Source of the DNA: Microbacterium paraoxydans
GTDB taxonomy: Bacteria > Actinomycetota > Actinomycetes > Actinomycetales > Microbacteriaceae
Length of the DNA stretch: 64,000 nt
Reading direction: 5' to 3'
NCBI RefSeq assembly: GCF_019056515.1
Contig: NZ_CP064873.1
Location: forward strand, 2,232,001-2,296,000
Under the pieces are notes generated by a model that worked only from the letters and a program-made list of their open reading frames with translations, was not told where the DNA came from and did not search any database. Both the position numbers and the translations under genes were made by a program. Shown in pieces: positions 18,156 to 27,857 of this stretch (positions are counted from its first letter, which is position 1; each line of letters opens with the position of its first letter).

Positions 18156-18791
18156 TCAGAGGCTCTGCACCCAGTTCCGGAGCAGCTGGATGCCGGCGTC
18201 CCCGGACTTCTCCGGGTGGAACTGCGTCGCCGAGAGCGGGCCGTTCTCGACGGCCGCGAGGAAGGGGCCGCCGTAGGTCGCCCATGTGAGCACGGGCTGC
18301 GGGAACGGCGGGATCACGTCGAGCTCCCAGGACTGCGCGGCATAGGAGTGCACGAAGTAGAAGCGCTCCTGCTCGATGCCGCGGAACAGGACGGTGTCCT
18401 CCCCCGGCTCCACCGTGTTCCAGCCCATGTGCGGCAGGACCGGGGCGTCGAGCTCCGTCACAGCACCCGGCCACTCGCCGAGGCCCGCGGTGTCGTGCCC
18501 CCGCTCGACGCCGTGCTCGAACAGCACCTGCATGCCGACGCAGATGCCGAGTACCGGTCGGCCCCCCGCGAGACGACGGCCGATGATCTCGTCGCCGCCG
18601 TGGGCGTGCAGGGCGTCCCGCACAGCCTGGAAGGCGCCGACACCGGGCACGACGAACCCGTCGGCCTCCAGCGCCTCGGTGCGGTCGCGGGTCAGCACGG
18701 CATCGGCTCCCGCGGCGACGAGCGCCTTCACGGCGGAGTGGACGTTGCCGGACTCGTAGTCGAAGACGGCGACCCGCGGCTCGGCGCTCAC
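18156..18791 (-). CDS. hisH: Imidazole glycerol phosphate synthase, glutaminase subunit
   Basis: HisH releases ammonia from glutamine and feeds it to HisF. The 211-residue product has the nucleophile C84 in LGICVGMQ and the histidine/glutamate pair H192 and E194 in QFHPEKSG. The N terminus [13 protein letters not shown] is typical. The start is GTG and overlaps the hisB stop (GTGA), so it is coupled to hisB. hisF is not in this window. Confidence 0.95.
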   Translation of the reverse strand: MSAEPRVAVFDYESGNVHSAVKALVAAGADAVLTRDRTEALEADGFVVPGVGAFQAVRDALHAHGGDEIIGRRLAGGRPVLGICVGMQVLFEHGVERGHDTAGLGEWPGAVTELDAPVLPHMGWNTVEPGEDTVLFRGIEQERFYFVHSYAAQSWELDVIPPFPQPVLTWATYGGPFLAAVENGPLSATQFHPEKSGDAGIQLLRNWVQSL

Positions 18792-19405
18792 AGCGCCCCC
18801 TTGGTCGACGGGATGCCGTCGACGAGAGGATCCAGGGCCTTCGCCTGGCGGAACGCCCGCGCGAACGCCTTGAACTCGGCCTCGGCGATGTGGTGCGGGT
18901 CGCGCCCGCTCAGCACCCGCACGTGCACCGTCAGCGCGGCGTTGAAGGTGATGGCCTCGAAGACGTGCCGCACGAGGGATCCCGTGAAGTGCCCGCCGAT
19001 CAGGTGGTGCTCGAAGCCCGCGGGCTCCCCCTCGTGCACGAGGTACGGGCGGCCGGAGATGTCGACGACCGCCTGCGCGAGCGCCTCGTCCAGGGGGACG
19101 AGGGCGTCGCCGTACCGGGAGATGCCGGACTTGTCTCCGAGGGCGGCCAGGATCGCTTGGCCGAGCACGATCGAGACGTCCTCCACGGTGTGGTGCGCGT
19201 CGATGTGGGTGTCCCCGGAGGCCCGCACGGTGAGATCCGTCAGCGAGTGCTTGGCGAACGCCGTGAGCATGTGGTCGAAGAACGGCACCGAGGTGTCGAT
19301 GCGGCTCGCACCGGTGCCGTCGAGGTTCAGCTCGACCTCGACGGTGGACTCCGACGTGCTGCGCACGCGGCTCGCGGTGCGTGCGGTGGGCGCGGGGATG
19401 GTCAT
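18788..19405 (-). CDS. hisB: Imidazoleglycerol-phosphate dehydratase
   Basis: HisB dehydrates imidazole glycerol phosphate using two manganese ions. The 205-residue product has the two metal motifs [12 protein letters not shown] and the later [12 protein letters not shown], plus [15 protein letters not shown] near the start. It begins at [12 protein letters not shown] and overlaps the hisC stop by four bases. It is monofunctional, without the phosphatase domain found in enterobacteria. Confidence 0.96.
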   Translation of the reverse strand: MTIPAPTARTASRVRSTSESTVEVELNLDGTGASRIDTSVPFFDHMLTAFAKHSLTDLTVRASGDTHIDAHHTVEDVSIVLGQAILAALGDKSGISRYGDALVPLDEALAQAVVDISGRPYLVHEGEPAGFEHHLIGGHFTGSLVRHVFEAITFNAALTVHVRVLSGRDPHHIAEAEFKAFARAFRQAKALDPLVDGIPSTKGAL

Positions 19406-20487
19406 GATGCCGATCCTATCGAGGCCAGGGCGTCCAGGAACGCCGTCGTCTCCGCCTCCGTGCCGGCGCTGACGCGCAGGTGGCCGGGGATGCCGACGTC
19501 GCGGACGAGCACGCCGCGGTCGTACAGCTGCTGCCACGTCGCCTGCGGATCCGCGACGCCGCCGAACAGCACGAAGTTGGACCACGAGAGGTGCGGGGTG
19601 TACCCGAGGGCTTCGAGCGTCGCCGTGATGCGGTCCCGCTGCTCCACGATCTCCTGCACCATGCCGAGCATGACGTCGGCGTTGCGGAGGGCGGCGACCG
19701 CGGCGGCCTGCGTCAGAGCGCTCAGGTGGTACGGCAGTCGCACGAGCCGGAGCGCGTCGATGAACGCCGGGTCGGCCGCGAGGTAGCCGACGCGGGCGCC
19801 GGCGAAGGCGAAGGCCTTGCTCATCGTTCGGGAGACGGCGAGGCGCGGCCGTCCTTCCAGGAGGGTGAGGGCCGACGCCGCATCCCGTGGCGCGAACTCC
19901 TGGTAGGCCTCGTCGACGATCACCACGCCGCGGGCCGCCTCGTAGACGGCCTCCACGACGTCGAGCCCCAGCGGGGTGCCGGTCGGGTTGTTCGGCGAGC
20001 AGAGGATCACGATGTCGGGGTCGGCCGCACGCACCTGCTGCGCCGCCTCCTCCGCCGTGACGGTGTAGTCGGGCTGACGGGTGCCCGCGATCCAGGACGC
20101 GCCCGTCCCCTTCGCGATGAGCGGGTACATGGAGTACGTGGGCGCGAATCCGAAGGCCGTGCGTCCCGGCCCGCCGAACGCCTGGAAGATGTGCTGCAGC
20201 ACCTCGTTGGACCCGTTGCCCGCCCAGATCTGCTCCGGCGTGAGGCCGTGACCCAGGTAGTCGGCGAACGCCTCCCGCAGCGTCGTGAACTCGCGGTCCG
20301 GGTACCGGTTCACGTCTCGGATCGCCACGGCGATGTCATCGAGGATGTCGCTCGCGACCTCGTCGGGAACCGGATGCGTGTTCTCGTTGACGTTCAGCGC
20401 CACCGGCAGCGGGGCCTGAGGCGCTCCGTATGGGGTGAGTCCGCGCAGATCGTCGCGGAGCGGGAGATCGTTGAGGGAGAAGGTCAC
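19402..20487 (-). CDS. hisC: Histidinol-phosphate aminotransferase
   Basis: HisC transfers the amino group to imidazole acetol phosphate using PLP. The PLP lysine is in [17 protein letters not shown], the cofactor-contact segment is [10 protein letters not shown], and the N terminus shows [17 protein letters not shown] followed by [12 protein letters not shown] start at GTG 20487 because a TAAGAT -10 box stands seven bases before it, indicating a leaderless message of 361 residues. ATGs at 20496 and 20526 are alternatives but lack ribosome-binding sites and add poorly conserved sequence. It heads hisC-hisB-hisH. Confidence 0.93.
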   Translation of the reverse strand: MTFSLNDLPLRDDLRGLTPYGAPQAPLPVALNVNENTHPVPDEVASDILDDIAVAIRDVNRYPDREFTTLREAFADYLGHGLTPEQIWAGNGSNEVLQHIFQAFGGPGRTAFGFAPTYSMYPLIAKGTGASWIAGTRQPDYTVTAEEAAQQVRAADPDIVILCSPNNPTGTPLGLDVVEAVYEAARGVVIVDEAYQEFAPRDAASALTLLEGRPRLAVSRTMSKAFAFAGARVGYLAADPAFIDALRLVRLPYHLSALTQAAAVAALRNADVMLGMVQEIVEQRDRITATLEALGYTPHLSWSNFVLFGGVADPQATWQQLYDRGVLVRDVGIPGHLRVSAGTEAETTAFLDALASIGSAS

Positions 20488-20494
20488 CCTTCCC

Positions 20495-20500
20495 ATCTTA
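20495..20500 (-). promoter_or_regulatory. Leaderless -10 box of hisC
   Basis: TAAGAT on the minus strand, then GGGAAGG, then GTG at 20487. It overlaps one of the alternative ATG codons, which argues against that start. Confidence 0.55.
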
Positions 20501-20555
20501 AGAGGAGCAGGGAGAGCCGAGGTCATCGTGACGATTCGGCCGGGAGGACTCGGCG

Positions 20556-20924
20556 TCAGTCGGTGTACCGCGCCGGCAGTGCGAGCTCCTGGCCGACCTG
20601 GAGCTCCCCGCCGCGCAGCAGGTTCATGCGGGTGATCTCACCGATGACATCCCGCGGGTCGGCTTCGGGAGCGATGCTGCTCGCGATCGACCAGAGGGTG
20701 TCGCCGGGCATGACCGTGACGGTCTCGACGGAGACGGCCGGCGCATCCGCGCCGGAGGCGGTCGCGCTGCCCCCGCTGAGGGCGGCGAAGGCGATGCCCG
20801 CCGCGAGCGGGACCGACGCGAGCGCGAGCAGAGTGCGACGGCCGCGTGCCGTGATCCGCAGCCGGGTGGCCGGACGGGCCGATGCCGGGAGGGCGGTCGC
20901 GGTGCTGAGGCTGATGCTGCTCAT
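20556..20924 (-). CDS. LysM protein next to lexA, candidate SOS cell-division inhibitor
   Basis: The 122-residue product has a cytoplasmic N terminus, one membrane helix at about residues 31-53, and a single extracellular LysM domain (VMPGDTLWSIASSIAPEADPRD onward) that binds peptidoglycan. It is divergent from lexA across a 283-base region with LexA-type boxes. The same arrangement is known for YneA of Bacillus, DivS of Corynebacterium and ChiZ of Mycobacterium, small SOS-induced proteins that delay division. Function here is inferred from that context. ATG 20924 has a weak GGAG upstream. Confidence 0.85.
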   Translation of the reverse strand: MSSISLSTATALPASARPATRLRITARGRRTLLALASVPLAAGIAFAALSGGSATASGADAPAVSVETVTVMPGDTLWSIASSIAPEADPRDVIGEITRMNLLRGGELQVGQELALPARYTD

Positions 20925-21021
20925 GTCTGCTCCTTACTGTCCCGGCGCCGGAGCCCGGGGAGGTTGGCGTAGCTTTCGCATCCGCGCCTCGGCCGGGAGC
21001 CGTGGATGCGAAGCTACGTTC

Positions 21022-21036
21022 CGAAGATATCTTCGA
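21022..21036. promoter_or_regulatory. lexA box: Candidate LexA operator 1
   Basis: CGAAGATATCTTCGA keeps the outer CGAA-N6-TTCG arms of the actinobacterial SOS box (TCGAAC-N4-GTTCGA) and is itself a palindrome. It lies closer to the LysM gene. Confidence 0.55.
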
Positions 21037-21093
21037 GTTCGAACATCTGTCAAGCTGTCTTCGAAACCACGCTCCGCGAATCAGCCGACACGC

Positions 21094-21109
21094 TCGAACA
21101 GATCTTCCA
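21094..21109. promoter_or_regulatory. lexA box: Candidate LexA operator 2
   Basis: TCGAACAGATCTTCCA has a perfect left half and a degenerate right half of the SOS box. A weaker half-site, TCGAACATCTGTCAAG, is at 21039-21054. Confidence 0.5.
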
Positions 21110-21207
21110 GATCGGCGCTTTTCTCGGATACGGTTTCGATAAGGACACCCCACCACGGGCCACCGACATTCGAAGCGGCACGTCGGATCACGCAGTGAAG
21201 GAGCACC

Positions 21208-21894
21208 ATGAGCGACACCTCAGCCCTCGAGTCCGAGGCGCCGCGCACCCGCCGTCGCAAGAGCCTCAGCCCGAAGCAGATGGCGATCCTCGAGGTCATC
21301 CAGGCCTCGATCGCGCAGAACGGCTATCCGCCGAGCATGCGCGAGATCGGCGACGCCGTCGGGCTCAAGTCGCTGTCCAGCGTCACCCACCAGCTCGGTC
21401 AGCTCGAGCTCAGCGGCTACCTGCGTCGCGACCCGGGCAAGACGCGTGCCATGGAGGTCCTCATCGACCTGCCCGGCACGGGCGCGGAGAACCCGGCGGA
21501 CGTGGCGACCCCCGTGGGCGATGCCGCCCTGGTCCCGCTGGTGGGGCGTATCGCCGCGGGCGTGCCGATCACGGCGGATCAGCAGGTCGAGGAGATCTTC
21601 CCGCTCCCCCGGCAGCTCGTCGGCAAGGGCGACCTGTTCATGCTCAAGGTCTCCGGGGAGTCGATGATCGACGCCGCCATCTGCGACGGCGACTGGGTTG
21701 TCGTGCGCTCGCAGAACACGGCGGAGAACGGCGAGATCGTGGCTGCCATGCTCGACGGCGAGGCCACCGTCAAGGTGCTCCGTCGTCGCGACGGCCACAC
21801 GTGGCTGCTTCCCCGCAACTCTGCCTTCGAGCCGATCCTGGGCGACGAGGCGGTCGTGCTCGGCAAGGTCGTCGCGGTCATGCGCGCCGTCTGA
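21208..21894 (+). CDS. lexA: SOS repressor LexA
   Basis: LexA represses DNA-damage genes and cleaves itself when RecA is active. The 228-residue product has an N-terminal winged helix ([16 protein letters not shown] to [12 protein letters not shown]), the cleavage site Ala117-Gly118 in GRIAAGVPI, catalytic S152 in SGESMIDA and K189 in ATVKVLRR. Start ATG is preceded by GAAGGAG. It is divergent from the LysM gene and likely represses both. Confidence 0.97.
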   Translation: MSDTSALESEAPRTRRRKSLSPKQMAILEVIQASIAQNGYPPSMREIGDAVGLKSLSSVTHQLGQLELSGYLRRDPGKTRAMEVLIDLPGTGAENPADVATPVGDAALVPLVGRIAAGVPITADQQVEEIFPLPRQLVGKGDLFMLKVSGESMIDAAICDGDWVVVRSQNTAENGEIVAAMLDGEATVKVLRRRDGHTWLLPRNSAFEPILGDEAVVLGKVVAVMRAV

Positions 21895-21920
21895 GTCACC
21901 GCATCGTCGGTGAGACGAGA

Positions 21921-21957
21921 ACGAAGGCCCTCCCGGGCGCACCGGGAGGGCCTTCGT
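21921..21957. terminator. Bidirectional terminator between lexA and metE
   Basis: ACGAAGGCCCTCCCGG and its exact complement CCGGGAGGGCCTTCGT flank a five-base loop. It lies 26 bases after the lexA stop and 19 bases after the metE stop on the other strand. Confidence 0.85.
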
Positions 21958-21976
21958 GTGTCCGGGGACGACCGCG

Positions 21977-24286
21977 TCAGGCGGTGACCACCACGTCTTC
22001 GCGCACGCGCCGCGTGGCCTCGACGATGTTCCGCAGCGACGCCGTGGTCTCGGCGTATCCGCGGGTCTTCAGACCGCAGTCCGGGTTCACCCAGAGCTGA
22101 CGGAGGGGGATCTCCTCCACCGCACGCCGCAGCAGGGACTCGACCTCCTCCACGGTGGGCACGCGCGGCGAGTGGATGTCGTACACGCCGGGGCCGATGC
22201 CGTGGTCGAAGCCCACCTCGGCGATGTCCGCGACGACCTCCATGCGGCTCCGGGCCGCCTCGATGGACGTGACGTCCGCGTCGAGCGCACGGATCGCGTC
22301 GATCACGACGCCGAACTCCGAGTAACAGAGGTGGGTGTGCACCTGGGTCGCCGCCGCAGCGCCGCCCGTGGCCAGACGGAACGAGGCGACGGACCAGTCG
22401 AGGTACGCCGGCTGGTCGGCCTGCTTCAGCGGGAGCAGCTCCCGGAGCGCCGGCTCGTCGACCTGGATCACCTGGATGCCCGCGGCCTCCAGGTCGGCGA
22501 TCTCATCGCGGAGCGCGAGCGCCACCTGGTTCGCCGTCTCCCCCAGCGGCTGGTCGTCGCGGACGAAGGACCACGCGAGGATCGTGACGGGGCCCGTGAG
22601 CATCCCCTTCATGTGCTTCGCCGTGAGCGACTGCGCGTACGCCGACCAGCCGACCGTGATGGGCGCGGGACGCGAGACGTCTCCCCAGAGGATCGATGGG
22701 CGCGTGGCTCGCGAGCCGTACGACTGCACCCATCCGTGCTGCGTGACCGCGAAGCCGTCGAGGTTCTCCGCGAAGTACTGCACCATGTCGTTGCGCTCCG
22801 GCTCACCGTGCACGAGGACGTCGAGACCGAGGTCCTCCTGCAGGGAGACGACCGCGGCGACCTCACGGCGCAGGAACTCCTCGTAGTCGTCCTCGGGGAT
22901 CTCGCCGCGGAGGAACTGGGCGCGGGCGCGGCGGATGTCGCCGGTCTGCGGGAAGGAGCCGATCGTCGTCAGGGGCAGCGCCGGCAGGCCGAGGGCGTTC
23001 TGCGCCTCCTCCCGCTCCTGGTACGGGGCACGGGCGAAGTCGGCGTCGCTCAGCGCACGGGAACGCACCGCACCGTCGCGCACACCGGGAGCGGTCAGGC
23101 GGTCCTGCAGCGCAGCAGTCGCGGCGTCCAGCTCGGCCCCGATCGCCGTGCGCCCTTCGGACAGGCCGCGGGCGAGGGTCACGATCTGCTGCACCTTCTG
23201 ATCCGCGAAGGCGAGCCAGGACACCAGGCGCGCGTCCAGCGCCGTCTCGTCCTCCACGTCGTGCGGCACGTGCAGCAGCGAGGTCGAGGTCGATGCCGCT
23301 ACCGGGGCCCCGAGCGCGCGGAGCGCCTCCAGAGAGTCGAACGCCGCGGAGAGGTCGCCGCGCCAGATGTTGTGACCGTCGATCACACCGCCGACGAGGG
23401 TCTTGCCCTCGAGGCCCGGCACCGCGTCGGGCACGGTGCCGCGCACGAGATCCACGGCGATGGCCTCGACGGGGGCGGCGGCCACGGTCGCGAACGTCGC
23501 GCCGAGGCTCGCGTACGGGGCCGCGACGAGGATCGAGGGACGCTCTTCGGCGTTCCCGAGCACCGCGAGCGCGCGCTCCGCGGCGGAGGCGAGCTGTGCG
23601 GTCGTGGCCGGCAGGGACTCGCTCACGAGGGCTGGCTCGTCGAGCTGCACCCACTCGGCGCCCGCGGCGCGCAGACGGGCGAGCAGATCGACGTAGACCG
23701 GCAGGACGTCCTCCAGCCGCGAGAGCGGCTCGAAGCCCTCCGGCGCGTCGTCCGACGCCTTCGCGAGCGCCAGCAGCGTGACCGGTCCGACGACCACGGG
23801 ACGCGTGACGAAGCCGGCGGCGACGGCCTCGGCGACCTCGCGCACCAGGCGGTCGCTGGCGAGGGTGAACACCGTCTCCGGACCGATCTCCGGCACGAGG
23901 TAGTGGTAGTTCGAGTCGAACCACTTCGTCATCTCCAGCGGCGCCCGCTCGCCCTCACCGCGGGCAACGGTGAACAGGGCGGAGAGGCCGATCGACCCGT
24001 CGGCCTCGCGGAGGTCGTCGAAGCGGGCAGGGATCGCGCCGACCGTGACGGCGGCGTCGAGGACCTGGTCGTAGAAGGAGAAGGAGTCCGGGATGGACGA
24101 GTCCGTGCGGCCGAGGCCGAGCCCCGCCAGGCGCTCGCGGGTCGCCGCGCGCAGGTCCGCGGCCGTCCGCTCCAGCTCCTGCTCGTCGATGCGGCCGGCC
24201 CAGAACGCCTCGACGGCCTTCTTGAGCTCGCGGCGACGGCCGATGCGGGGGTAGCCGAGGATGGTGCCCTCGGGGAATGCGGTCAT
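21977..24286 (-). CDS. metE: Cobalamin-independent methionine synthase
   Basis: MetE transfers the methyl group of methyltetrahydropteroyl-triglutamate to homocysteine. The 769-residue product has the usual two halves: GYPRIGRRRELKKA at the start, and in the C-terminal barrel the zinc ligands in VHTHLCYSEF and WVNPDCGLKTRG. It follows metF after 21 bases, so the enzyme supplying its methyl donor is co-transcribed. A Shine-Dalgarno of moderate strength (GGAAAC) precedes ATG. Confidence 0.97.
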   Translation of the reverse strand: MTAFPEGTILGYPRIGRRRELKKAVEAFWAGRIDEQELERTAADLRAATRERLAGLGLGRTDSSIPDSFSFYDQVLDAAVTVGAIPARFDDLREADGSIGLSALFTVARGEGERAPLEMTKWFDSNYHYLVPEIGPETVFTLASDRLVREVAEAVAAGFVTRPVVVGPVTLLALAKASDDAPEGFEPLSRLEDVLPVYVDLLARLRAAGAEWVQLDEPALVSESLPATTAQLASAAERALAVLGNAEERPSILVAAPYASLGATFATVAAAPVEAIAVDLVRGTVPDAVPGLEGKTLVGGVIDGHNIWRGDLSAAFDSLEALRALGAPVAASTSTSLLHVPHDVEDETALDARLVSWLAFADQKVQQIVTLARGLSEGRTAIGAELDAATAALQDRLTAPGVRDGAVRSRALSDADFARAPYQEREEAQNALGLPALPLTTIGSFPQTGDIRRARAQFLRGEIPEDDYEEFLRREVAAVVSLQEDLGLDVLVHGEPERNDMVQYFAENLDGFAVTQHGWVQSYGSRATRPSILWGDVSRPAPITVGWSAYAQSLTAKHMKGMLTGPVTILAWSFVRDDQPLGETANQVALALRDEIADLEAAGIQVIQVDEPALRELLPLKQADQPAYLDWSVASFRLATGGAAAATQVHTHLCYSEFGVVIDAIRALDADVTSIEAARSRMEVVADIAEVGFDHGIGPGVYDIHSPRVPTVEEVESLLRRAVEEIPLRQLWVNPDCGLKTRGYAETTASLRNIVEATRRVREDVVVTA

Positions 24287-24307
24287 GGTGTTTCCTTTCG
24301 GCGGGGA

Positions 24308-25255
24308 CTAGTGCCGGAGCGCCGGGACGATGCCGGCTTCGGCGAGGACGGTCAAGACGGTCTCGTGCTGGTTGAAGGCGTACAGATGCACGCCGGGGGC
24401 CCCGCCGGCGACGACGTCGGCGGCGAGGCGCGCGGCCCAGGAGATCCCGATCTCCCGGCGCCCTTCGGCGGTCGGCTCGACATCGAGGGCGATCGCGAGC
24501 TCGCTGGGCAGGTCCTCCCCGGTCAGCTCCAGCACCCGGGCGAGCCGGGCCGGCGACGTGATCGGCATGATGCCGGGGAGGATCGGGATGGTGACGCCTC
24601 CGGCGCGGGCGCGCTCCACGAAGGCGAGGTAGTCATCGGGGTGGAAGAAGAGCTGCGTGATGGCGAAGGTCGCGCCCGCGGCCTGCTTGGCGAGCAGCGC
24701 CTCGACATCCTGCGTGCGGTGCGTGGCCCGGGGGTGCCCCTTCGGGAACGCGGCGACCGCGATGTCGACCTTCTGCCGCGGGGCCACGAGCGCGGCTCCG
24801 GGGAGACCGGGGACCGGAGACTCCTGGTACGGCGCGCGCTCGGCCTGGACGCGATCGATGAGCTGCACGAGCTGGGCGGCGCTCTCCAGGTCCCCCAGGA
24901 AGGGCTCGCGCTGCCCCGCGGGCGGGTCTCCGCGCAGGGCGAGGAAGCGGAGGATCCCGGCGTCGAGGAACTCCCGGATGAGCGCGGTGGCTCCGGCGTA
25001 GGTGTTGCCGACGCAGGTGAGATGAGCGAGGGGTTCGACGTCGGTGTGCTCCCGGATGAAGCGCAGCACATCGAGCGAGCGGCCGCCGGTCGAGCCGCCG
25101 GCGCCGTAGGTCACCGACAGGAACTCCGGGCCGGCCGCGGCGAGACGACGGACGGTCTCGTGCAGGGCCTCCTGGCTCGACTCCGAGCGCGGCGGGTAGA
25201 GCTCGAAGGAGAACGGCACGCGGGAGGCGCGGGAGGCGTCGAACGTGGAAGACAT
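24308..25255 (-). CDS. metF: Methylenetetrahydrofolate reductase
   Basis: MetF makes 5-methyltetrahydrofolate with FAD. Start at MSSTFDASRAS, preceded by GGAGAG, gives 315 residues. Conserved segments are FSFELYPPRSE near residue 16, SVTYGAGGS, LTCVGNT, LALRGDPP, ATFAITQLFFHPDDY and PGIMPIT. It forms a two-gene operon with metE. The leader holds a perfect hairpin at 25342-25363 but no recognisable SAM riboswitch. Confidence 0.96.
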   Translation of the reverse strand: MSSTFDASRASRVPFSFELYPPRSESSQEALHETVRRLAAAGPEFLSVTYGAGGSTGGRSLDVLRFIREHTDVEPLAHLTCVGNTYAGATALIREFLDAGILRFLALRGDPPAGQREPFLGDLESAAQLVQLIDRVQAERAPYQESPVPGLPGAALVAPRQKVDIAVAAFPKGHPRATHRTQDVEALLAKQAAGATFAITQLFFHPDDYLAFVERARAGGVTIPILPGIMPITSPARLARVLELTGEDLPSELAIALDVEPTAEGRREIGISWAARLAADVVAGGAPGVHLYAFNQHETVLTVLAEAGIVPALRH

Positions 25256-25341
25256 CTTCTCTCCAGGGGACAGGGGCCGGGGTCCGCGCACGACGAAGAG
25301 CACGTCGTTCGCGGGCGGGTGCCGGGCTCGGCTGTCGCTCC

Positions 25342-25363
25342 ACGCCCGGGATGAACCGGGCGT
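25342..25363 (-). promoter_or_regulatory. Hairpin in the metF-metE leader
   Basis: ACGCCCGG and CCGGGCGT pair around a six-base loop, just downstream of a TAGGTT -10-like box (minus strand). The leader between it and metF is about 90 bases. Regulatory role is unproven. Confidence 0.35.
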
Positions 25364-25404
25364 TTCCAGAAACCTAGAACACGCCCTCGGCCCGCCGCAC
25401 GAGT

Positions 25405-25433
25405 GTGACGTCGTGTGTCACCGCCCGTAGGCT
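25405..25433 (+). promoter_or_regulatory. Leaderless promoter of the S9 peptidase
   Basis: GTGACG (-35, 25405-25410), 17 bases, TAGGCT (-10, 25428-25433), then six bases and the ATG at 25440. Confidence 0.65.
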
Positions 25434-25439
25434 CGAGGC

Positions 25440-27302
25440 ATGTCCTCACCGTTCGGCTCCTGGTCCTCCCCCTTCACCGCGAAAGCCGTCGCAGGAGCGG
25501 CGCCGCGCATCGACGGGGCCCGCTTCGTGGGTGACGAGGTGTGGTGGGCCGAGTCCGTGCCCGCCGAGGGCGGACGCGTCACGGTGCGCAGCTCGACGGG
25601 CGCGGCGATCCTCCCGGCACCCTGGAACGCCCGCTCCCGTGTGCACGAGTACGGGGGCGGCGCCTGGACCGTCGACGGCGACACCCTGTACTTCGTCTCC
25701 GGAGCCGACCAGCGCGTGCACCGGATGGATCCGGGTGCCGAGCCGAGCCCCCTCACCGCCGCCGGCCCCGCGTACGGCGGGCTGCGCGTGCAGAGCGGCC
25801 GACTGCTGGCCGTGCGGGAAGACCTCTCGACCGACCCGCACCGCCGCGCGATCGTGGAGATCCCCGTGGACGGTTCGGCCGCCGAGGACGCCTCCGCGAT
25901 CCGGGTGATCGTCGAGGGTCCCGGCTTCTTCGCCCATCCCGCGCTCTCGCCCGACGGCAGCCGCGTCGCCTGGGTCGAATGGCAGGCGGACGGCATGCCC
26001 TGGGAGAGAGCCGCGCTCGCGATCGGATCCGCGGCCGGCGGGACGATCACCCGGGTCCCCACCTCCGCCGCCCTGCAGCCGGAATGGATCGGCGACGACG
26101 CGCTCGTGTTCGCCGACGACGGCTCGGGACGCTGGCAGCTCCATCACCTCACGCTCGACGGCCTCCAGGCCGGTGCCTCCCGCCCGCTCACCTCATCCGA
26201 CGCGGACACCGGCTACGGCCTGTGGGTGCTCGGCAACCGCTGGTTCCAGCCGCTGGCGGACGGCCGCCTCGTGGCCGTCCGCACCGACGGCCGCGACGAG
26301 GTGCAGCTCGTGTCCCCGGACGGCGAGACGCGCGCCATCGCGGTCCCGGGCGACGGGCATCTCAGTGTGGACGACGTCTCCGGCTCCCGCGTGCTGCTCA
26401 GCGGAGACGGCTCGCGCGTGACCTCCGGCATCTGGTGCGTCGACGTCGACAGCGGGGCCGTCGAGACCGTCACCGGCGGCGCTCCGGTCGACGAGGACTG
26501 GATGCCGGCGGCCCAGCAGCTCGTCGTGGAGGGGGCGCACGGCCCCGTGCACGCCTTCGCTTATCCGCCCGCCGCGCCCGGAGAGCCCCGCGGCGCCGAC
26601 GGCGAGCTCCCGCCCTACATCGTGCTCGTGCACGGCGGGCCCACCGCCCATGTCACGGGAGCGGCCTCCGCCTCGATCGCCTTCTTCACGAGCCGGGGAA
26701 TCGGGGTCCTCGACGTGAACTACGGCGGGTCCACCGGTTACGGTCGGGCGTACCGCGACCGCCTGCAGGGACAGTGGGGCGTCGTGGACGTGGACGACGT
26801 GATCGCGGCCGCCCGCGGGCTCACCGACGCCGGGCTCGCCGATCCCGCGCGCATCGCCATCCGCGGCGGCTCGGCGGGCGGCTGGACGGTGCTCTCGGCG
26901 CTCGTGCGGGGTGGCACGTTCGCCGCGGGCATCAGCCGCTACGGCGTCGCGGATCTGCGGATGCTCGCCGCCGAGACCCACGACTTCGAGGCGTCGTACC
27001 TCGACGGCCTCGTCGGTCCGCTCCCCGCCGCCGAGGACGTGTACATCGAGCGCTCGCCTCTGACCCACGCCGACCGCATCGACGTGCCGGTGCTGCTGCT
27101 GCAGGGCGGGGAGGACCGCGTCGTGCCGCCGTCCCAGTCGGAGGCCATCCGCGACGCGCTGGCGGCGAACGGCATCGACCACGAGTACGTGCTGTACCCG
27201 GGCGAGGGTCACGGGTTCCGCAGCGCCGAGACCATCGTCGACGCGCTGGAACGCGAACTCGCGTTCCTCGGCCGGGTGTTCGGCTTCACGCCGAGCCTCT
27301 GA
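25440..27302 (+). CDS. S9-family serine peptidase (prolyl oligopeptidase type)
   Basis: The 620-residue cytoplasmic enzyme has an N-terminal beta-propeller (about residues 1-370) and a C-terminal alpha/beta hydrolase domain. The catalytic triad can be read as S478 in GGSAGGW, D559 in GGEDRVVPP and H591 in GEGHGF, with the oxyanion segment LVHGGPTAHV before them. No signal peptide is visible. It resembles dipeptidyl aminopeptidase/acylaminoacyl-peptidase members; the preferred peptide is not known. It is a single-gene unit with a leaderless promoter, divergent from metF. Confidence 0.92.
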   Translation: MSSPFGSWSSPFTAKAVAGAAPRIDGARFVGDEVWWAESVPAEGGRVTVRSSTGAAILPAPWNARSRVHEYGGGAWTVDGDTLYFVSGADQRVHRMDPGAEPSPLTAAGPAYGGLRVQSGRLLAVREDLSTDPHRRAIVEIPVDGSAAEDASAIRVIVEGPGFFAHPALSPDGSRVAWVEWQADGMPWERAALAIGSAAGGTITRVPTSAALQPEWIGDDALVFADDGSGRWQLHHLTLDGLQAGASRPLTSSDADTGYGLWVLGNRWFQPLADGRLVAVRTDGRDEVQLVSPDGETRAIAVPGDGHLSVDDVSGSRVLLSGDGSRVTSGIWCVDVDSGAVETVTGGAPVDEDWMPAAQQLVVEGAHGPVHAFAYPPAAPGEPRGADGELPPYIVLVHGGPTAHVTGAASASIAFFTSRGIGVLDVNYGGSTGYGRAYRDRLQGQWGVVDVDDVIAAARGLTDAGLADPARIAIRGGSAGGWTVLSALVRGGTFAAGISRYGVADLRMLAAETHDFEASYLDGLVGPLPAAEDVYIERSPLTHADRIDVPVLLLQGGEDRVVPPSQSEAIRDALAANGIDHEYVLYPGEGHGFRSAETIVDALERELAFLGRVFGFTPSL

Positions 27303-27312
27303 GCGCGTGCGG

Positions 27313-27789
27313 CTACTCGCCCACCTGGTTGCGCAGCCGCATCGCCCGCTCGGCCTCACGGGTGTCCTGGCGTTCGCGGAGGGTCTGACGCTTGTCGTAC
27401 TCGCGCTTGCCCTTCGCGAGAGCGATCTCGACCTTGGCGCGACCGTCGGAGAAGTACAGCTTGAGCGGGATGAGCGTGTATCCGCCCGCGGAGACGGCGT
27501 GGGCGAGCTTCGCAATCTCCTCCCGGTGCAGGAGGAGCTTGCGGATGCGCTTGGCCGAGTGGTTCGTCCAGTGCCCCTGCGAGTACTCCGGGATGTGCAC
27601 CGCATCGAGGAAGACCTCGTTGCCCTTCACGAACGCGTACCCGTCGCTGAGGTTCGCGCGCCCCTGACGGAGCGACTTGACCTCGGTGCCGGTGAGCACC
27701 ATCCCCGCCTCGTACGACTTCTCGATGTTGTAGTCGTGACGCGCGCGACGATTGGTCGCGATGACCTTCTCCCCGCGTTCCCTGGGCAT
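27313..27789 (-). CDS. smpB: SsrA-binding protein SmpB
   Basis: SmpB carries tmRNA to stalled ribosomes. The 158-residue product shows [43 protein letters not shown] and the basic C-terminal helix, all family hallmarks. AGGAGAT precedes the ATG. It follows ftsX after 68 bases on the same strand, the conserved ftsEX-smpB order. I see no tmRNA gene in the window. Confidence 0.97.
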   Translation of the reverse strand: MPRERGEKVIATNRRARHDYNIEKSYEAGMVLTGTEVKSLRQGRANLSDGYAFVKGNEVFLDAVHIPEYSQGHWTNHSAKRIRKLLLHREEIAKLAHAVSAGGYTLIPLKLYFSDGRAKVEIALAKGKREYDKRQTLRERQDTREAERAMRLRNQVGE

Positions 27790-27857
27790 GATGATCTCCT
27801 GTGCTGTGGTGCCGTGGACGGCTCGGCAGCGGATCGGCCGAGCAGCCTTTCAGGGTA

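Noticed and set aside
21956..25354. Very long open frame on the plus strand opposite metE and metF
   Set aside because: It is the antisense of two clear enzymes in GC-rich DNA, with Arg/Gly-rich, domain-free translation.
25256..25380. Possible SAM riboswitch before metF
   Set aside because: A hairpin and GC-rich leader are present, but none of the conserved cores of SAM-I/IV, SAM-II or SAH classes can be read, so only the hairpin is reported.
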